IMG/VR virus record: IMGVR_UViG_3300009181_000167
Coordinates: 1 to 38,100 of that record
Length of the DNA stretch: 38,100 nucleotides
Direction: 5' to 3' (one strand)
DNA from: a virus
In this document: positions 37,728-38,100 of the stretch, one piece after another
Numbering within the stretch: the first letter of the stretch is position 1
Layout: the number at the start of each line of letters is the position of its first letter
The notes under the pieces: model-generated
Told to the model about the DNA's origin: nothing
Seen by the model: the letters and a program-made list of their open reading frames with translations, nothing else
Database searches by the model: none
Translations under genes and position numbers: made by a program

Positions 37728-38100
37728 TTATGAGTTCTTGATGCCGTATAGATAAAAGGTTGAGTATTGGGCAAAATTATTAGCATTTGGGGTGCAAGTA
37801 ATTGAGGTAATTGCCGCAGGAGTTGCAGCCCATAGACCTGCGAGAAAATCAGCGTAAGCAGTTGCAGCATTATTTTCGCTGACCGTATCTGTACTAACAG
37901 CCTTATAATTGCTGGTGCTAAGGTAATTAGGTATGTAAACATCGCTGTTTGAAAAAGTAGAAGCGGTATAACTAGAAGGTACTAATTCGCTGTCCGTTCC
38001 AGTAATACTTCCTGCGGTAGATGAAGCGGCTGCACCATTTCCAGTGAGAATTTTATTTGTATAACTGCTTGATGAACCATTAAAAGTAATTACACAATCT
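37728..38100 (-). CDS. Tail fibre-like protein, C-terminal part (enters from the right edge)
   Basis: The stop TAA is at 37728-37730, and the frame runs open to the right edge, giving 123 residues. CVITFNGSSSSYTNKILTGN, the segment ATPAAITSITCTPNANNFAQ and the end YSTFYLYGIKNS are typical of a beta-sandwich phage surface protein whose usual N-terminal 50 or so residues lie outside the window. It is followed by a small Ala-rich gene with a strong ribosome-binding site. Confidence 0.8.
   Translation of the reverse strand, partial: DCVITFNGSSSSYTNKILTGNGAAASSTAGSITGTDSELVPSSYTASTFSNSDVYIPNYLSTSNYKAVSTDTVSENNAATAYADFLAGLWAATPAAITSITCTPNANNFAQYSTFYLYGIKNS

Overview
The window is almost all of a short-tailed (podovirus-like) tailed-phage genome of about 38 kb. 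The likely host is a low-GC actinobacterium such as a freshwater acI/Nanopelagicales type. The host call rests on a WhiB-family Fe-S regulator, which is confined to Actinobacteria and their phages, on palindromic CGAAC-N4-GTTCG sites matching the actinobacterial LexA (SOS) box, and on the AT-rich composition. Gene packing is typical of phage: most neighbours overlap by ATGA, GTGA, TTGA or TAATG. No tape-measure, major tail or sheath protein is present. An adaptor-nozzle pair and four putative internal virion proteins take their place.

Layout. (1) Positions 19039 down to 1, minus strand, form the packaging and virion module: a PP-loop enzyme, large terminase, two tiny Lys-rich proteins, portal, head protein, a 1479-residue putative internal virion protein with three companions, scaffold, major capsid protein, connector proteins, tail nozzle-like protein and a fibre protein running off the left edge. 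(2) Positions 38100 down to 32720, minus strand, continue the same theme: a fibre protein entering from the right edge, small virion proteins, a lysis cassette (secreted Pro-rich protein, two holin-like proteins, CHAP endolysin, third membrane protein) and a receptor-binding-type set with a 20-residue repeat protein. A strong rho-independent terminator at 32661-32693 closes it. (3) Positions 32580 to 29710, minus strand: DUF6378 protein, HTH-like protein, metallophosphoesterase and a frameshifted C5-cytosine DNA methyltransferase. (4) Positions 29008-29753, plus strand: a two-gene island encoding a proteasome-beta/HslV-like peptidase. (5) Positions 28897 to 22483, minus strand, form the early replication/recombination operon: RecT, a Cas4/RecB-like Fe-S exonuclease, WhiB, a DnaT-like protein, Holliday junction resolvase, a run of tiny zinc-ribbon proteins, a transglycosylase, HNH nuclease, SSB and an HTH protein. 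It appears to start from a TTGACA-N16-TATAGA promoter. (6) Positions 20216-22322, plus strand: six unrecognised small genes with a D-arm-less tRNA-like element among them.

The largest non-coding stretch is 19040-20215, between the divergent late operon and the plus-strand accessory genes. It holds a dense series of perfect hairpins (candidate large structured RNA, about 19.13-19.53 kb), two SOS boxes 43 bp apart, and a G-run array with 11-nt phasing. It is the most likely regulatory hub and the best candidate for something undescribed.

No integrase, excisionase, DNA polymerase, primase or replicative helicase was recognised. The RecT/exonuclease/SSB/resolvase set plus the DnaT-like protein suggests recombination-assisted replication with host machinery. 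The two window ends are both fibre genes, so the full genome is probably circular or circularly permuted. A short segment seems to be missing at the junction.
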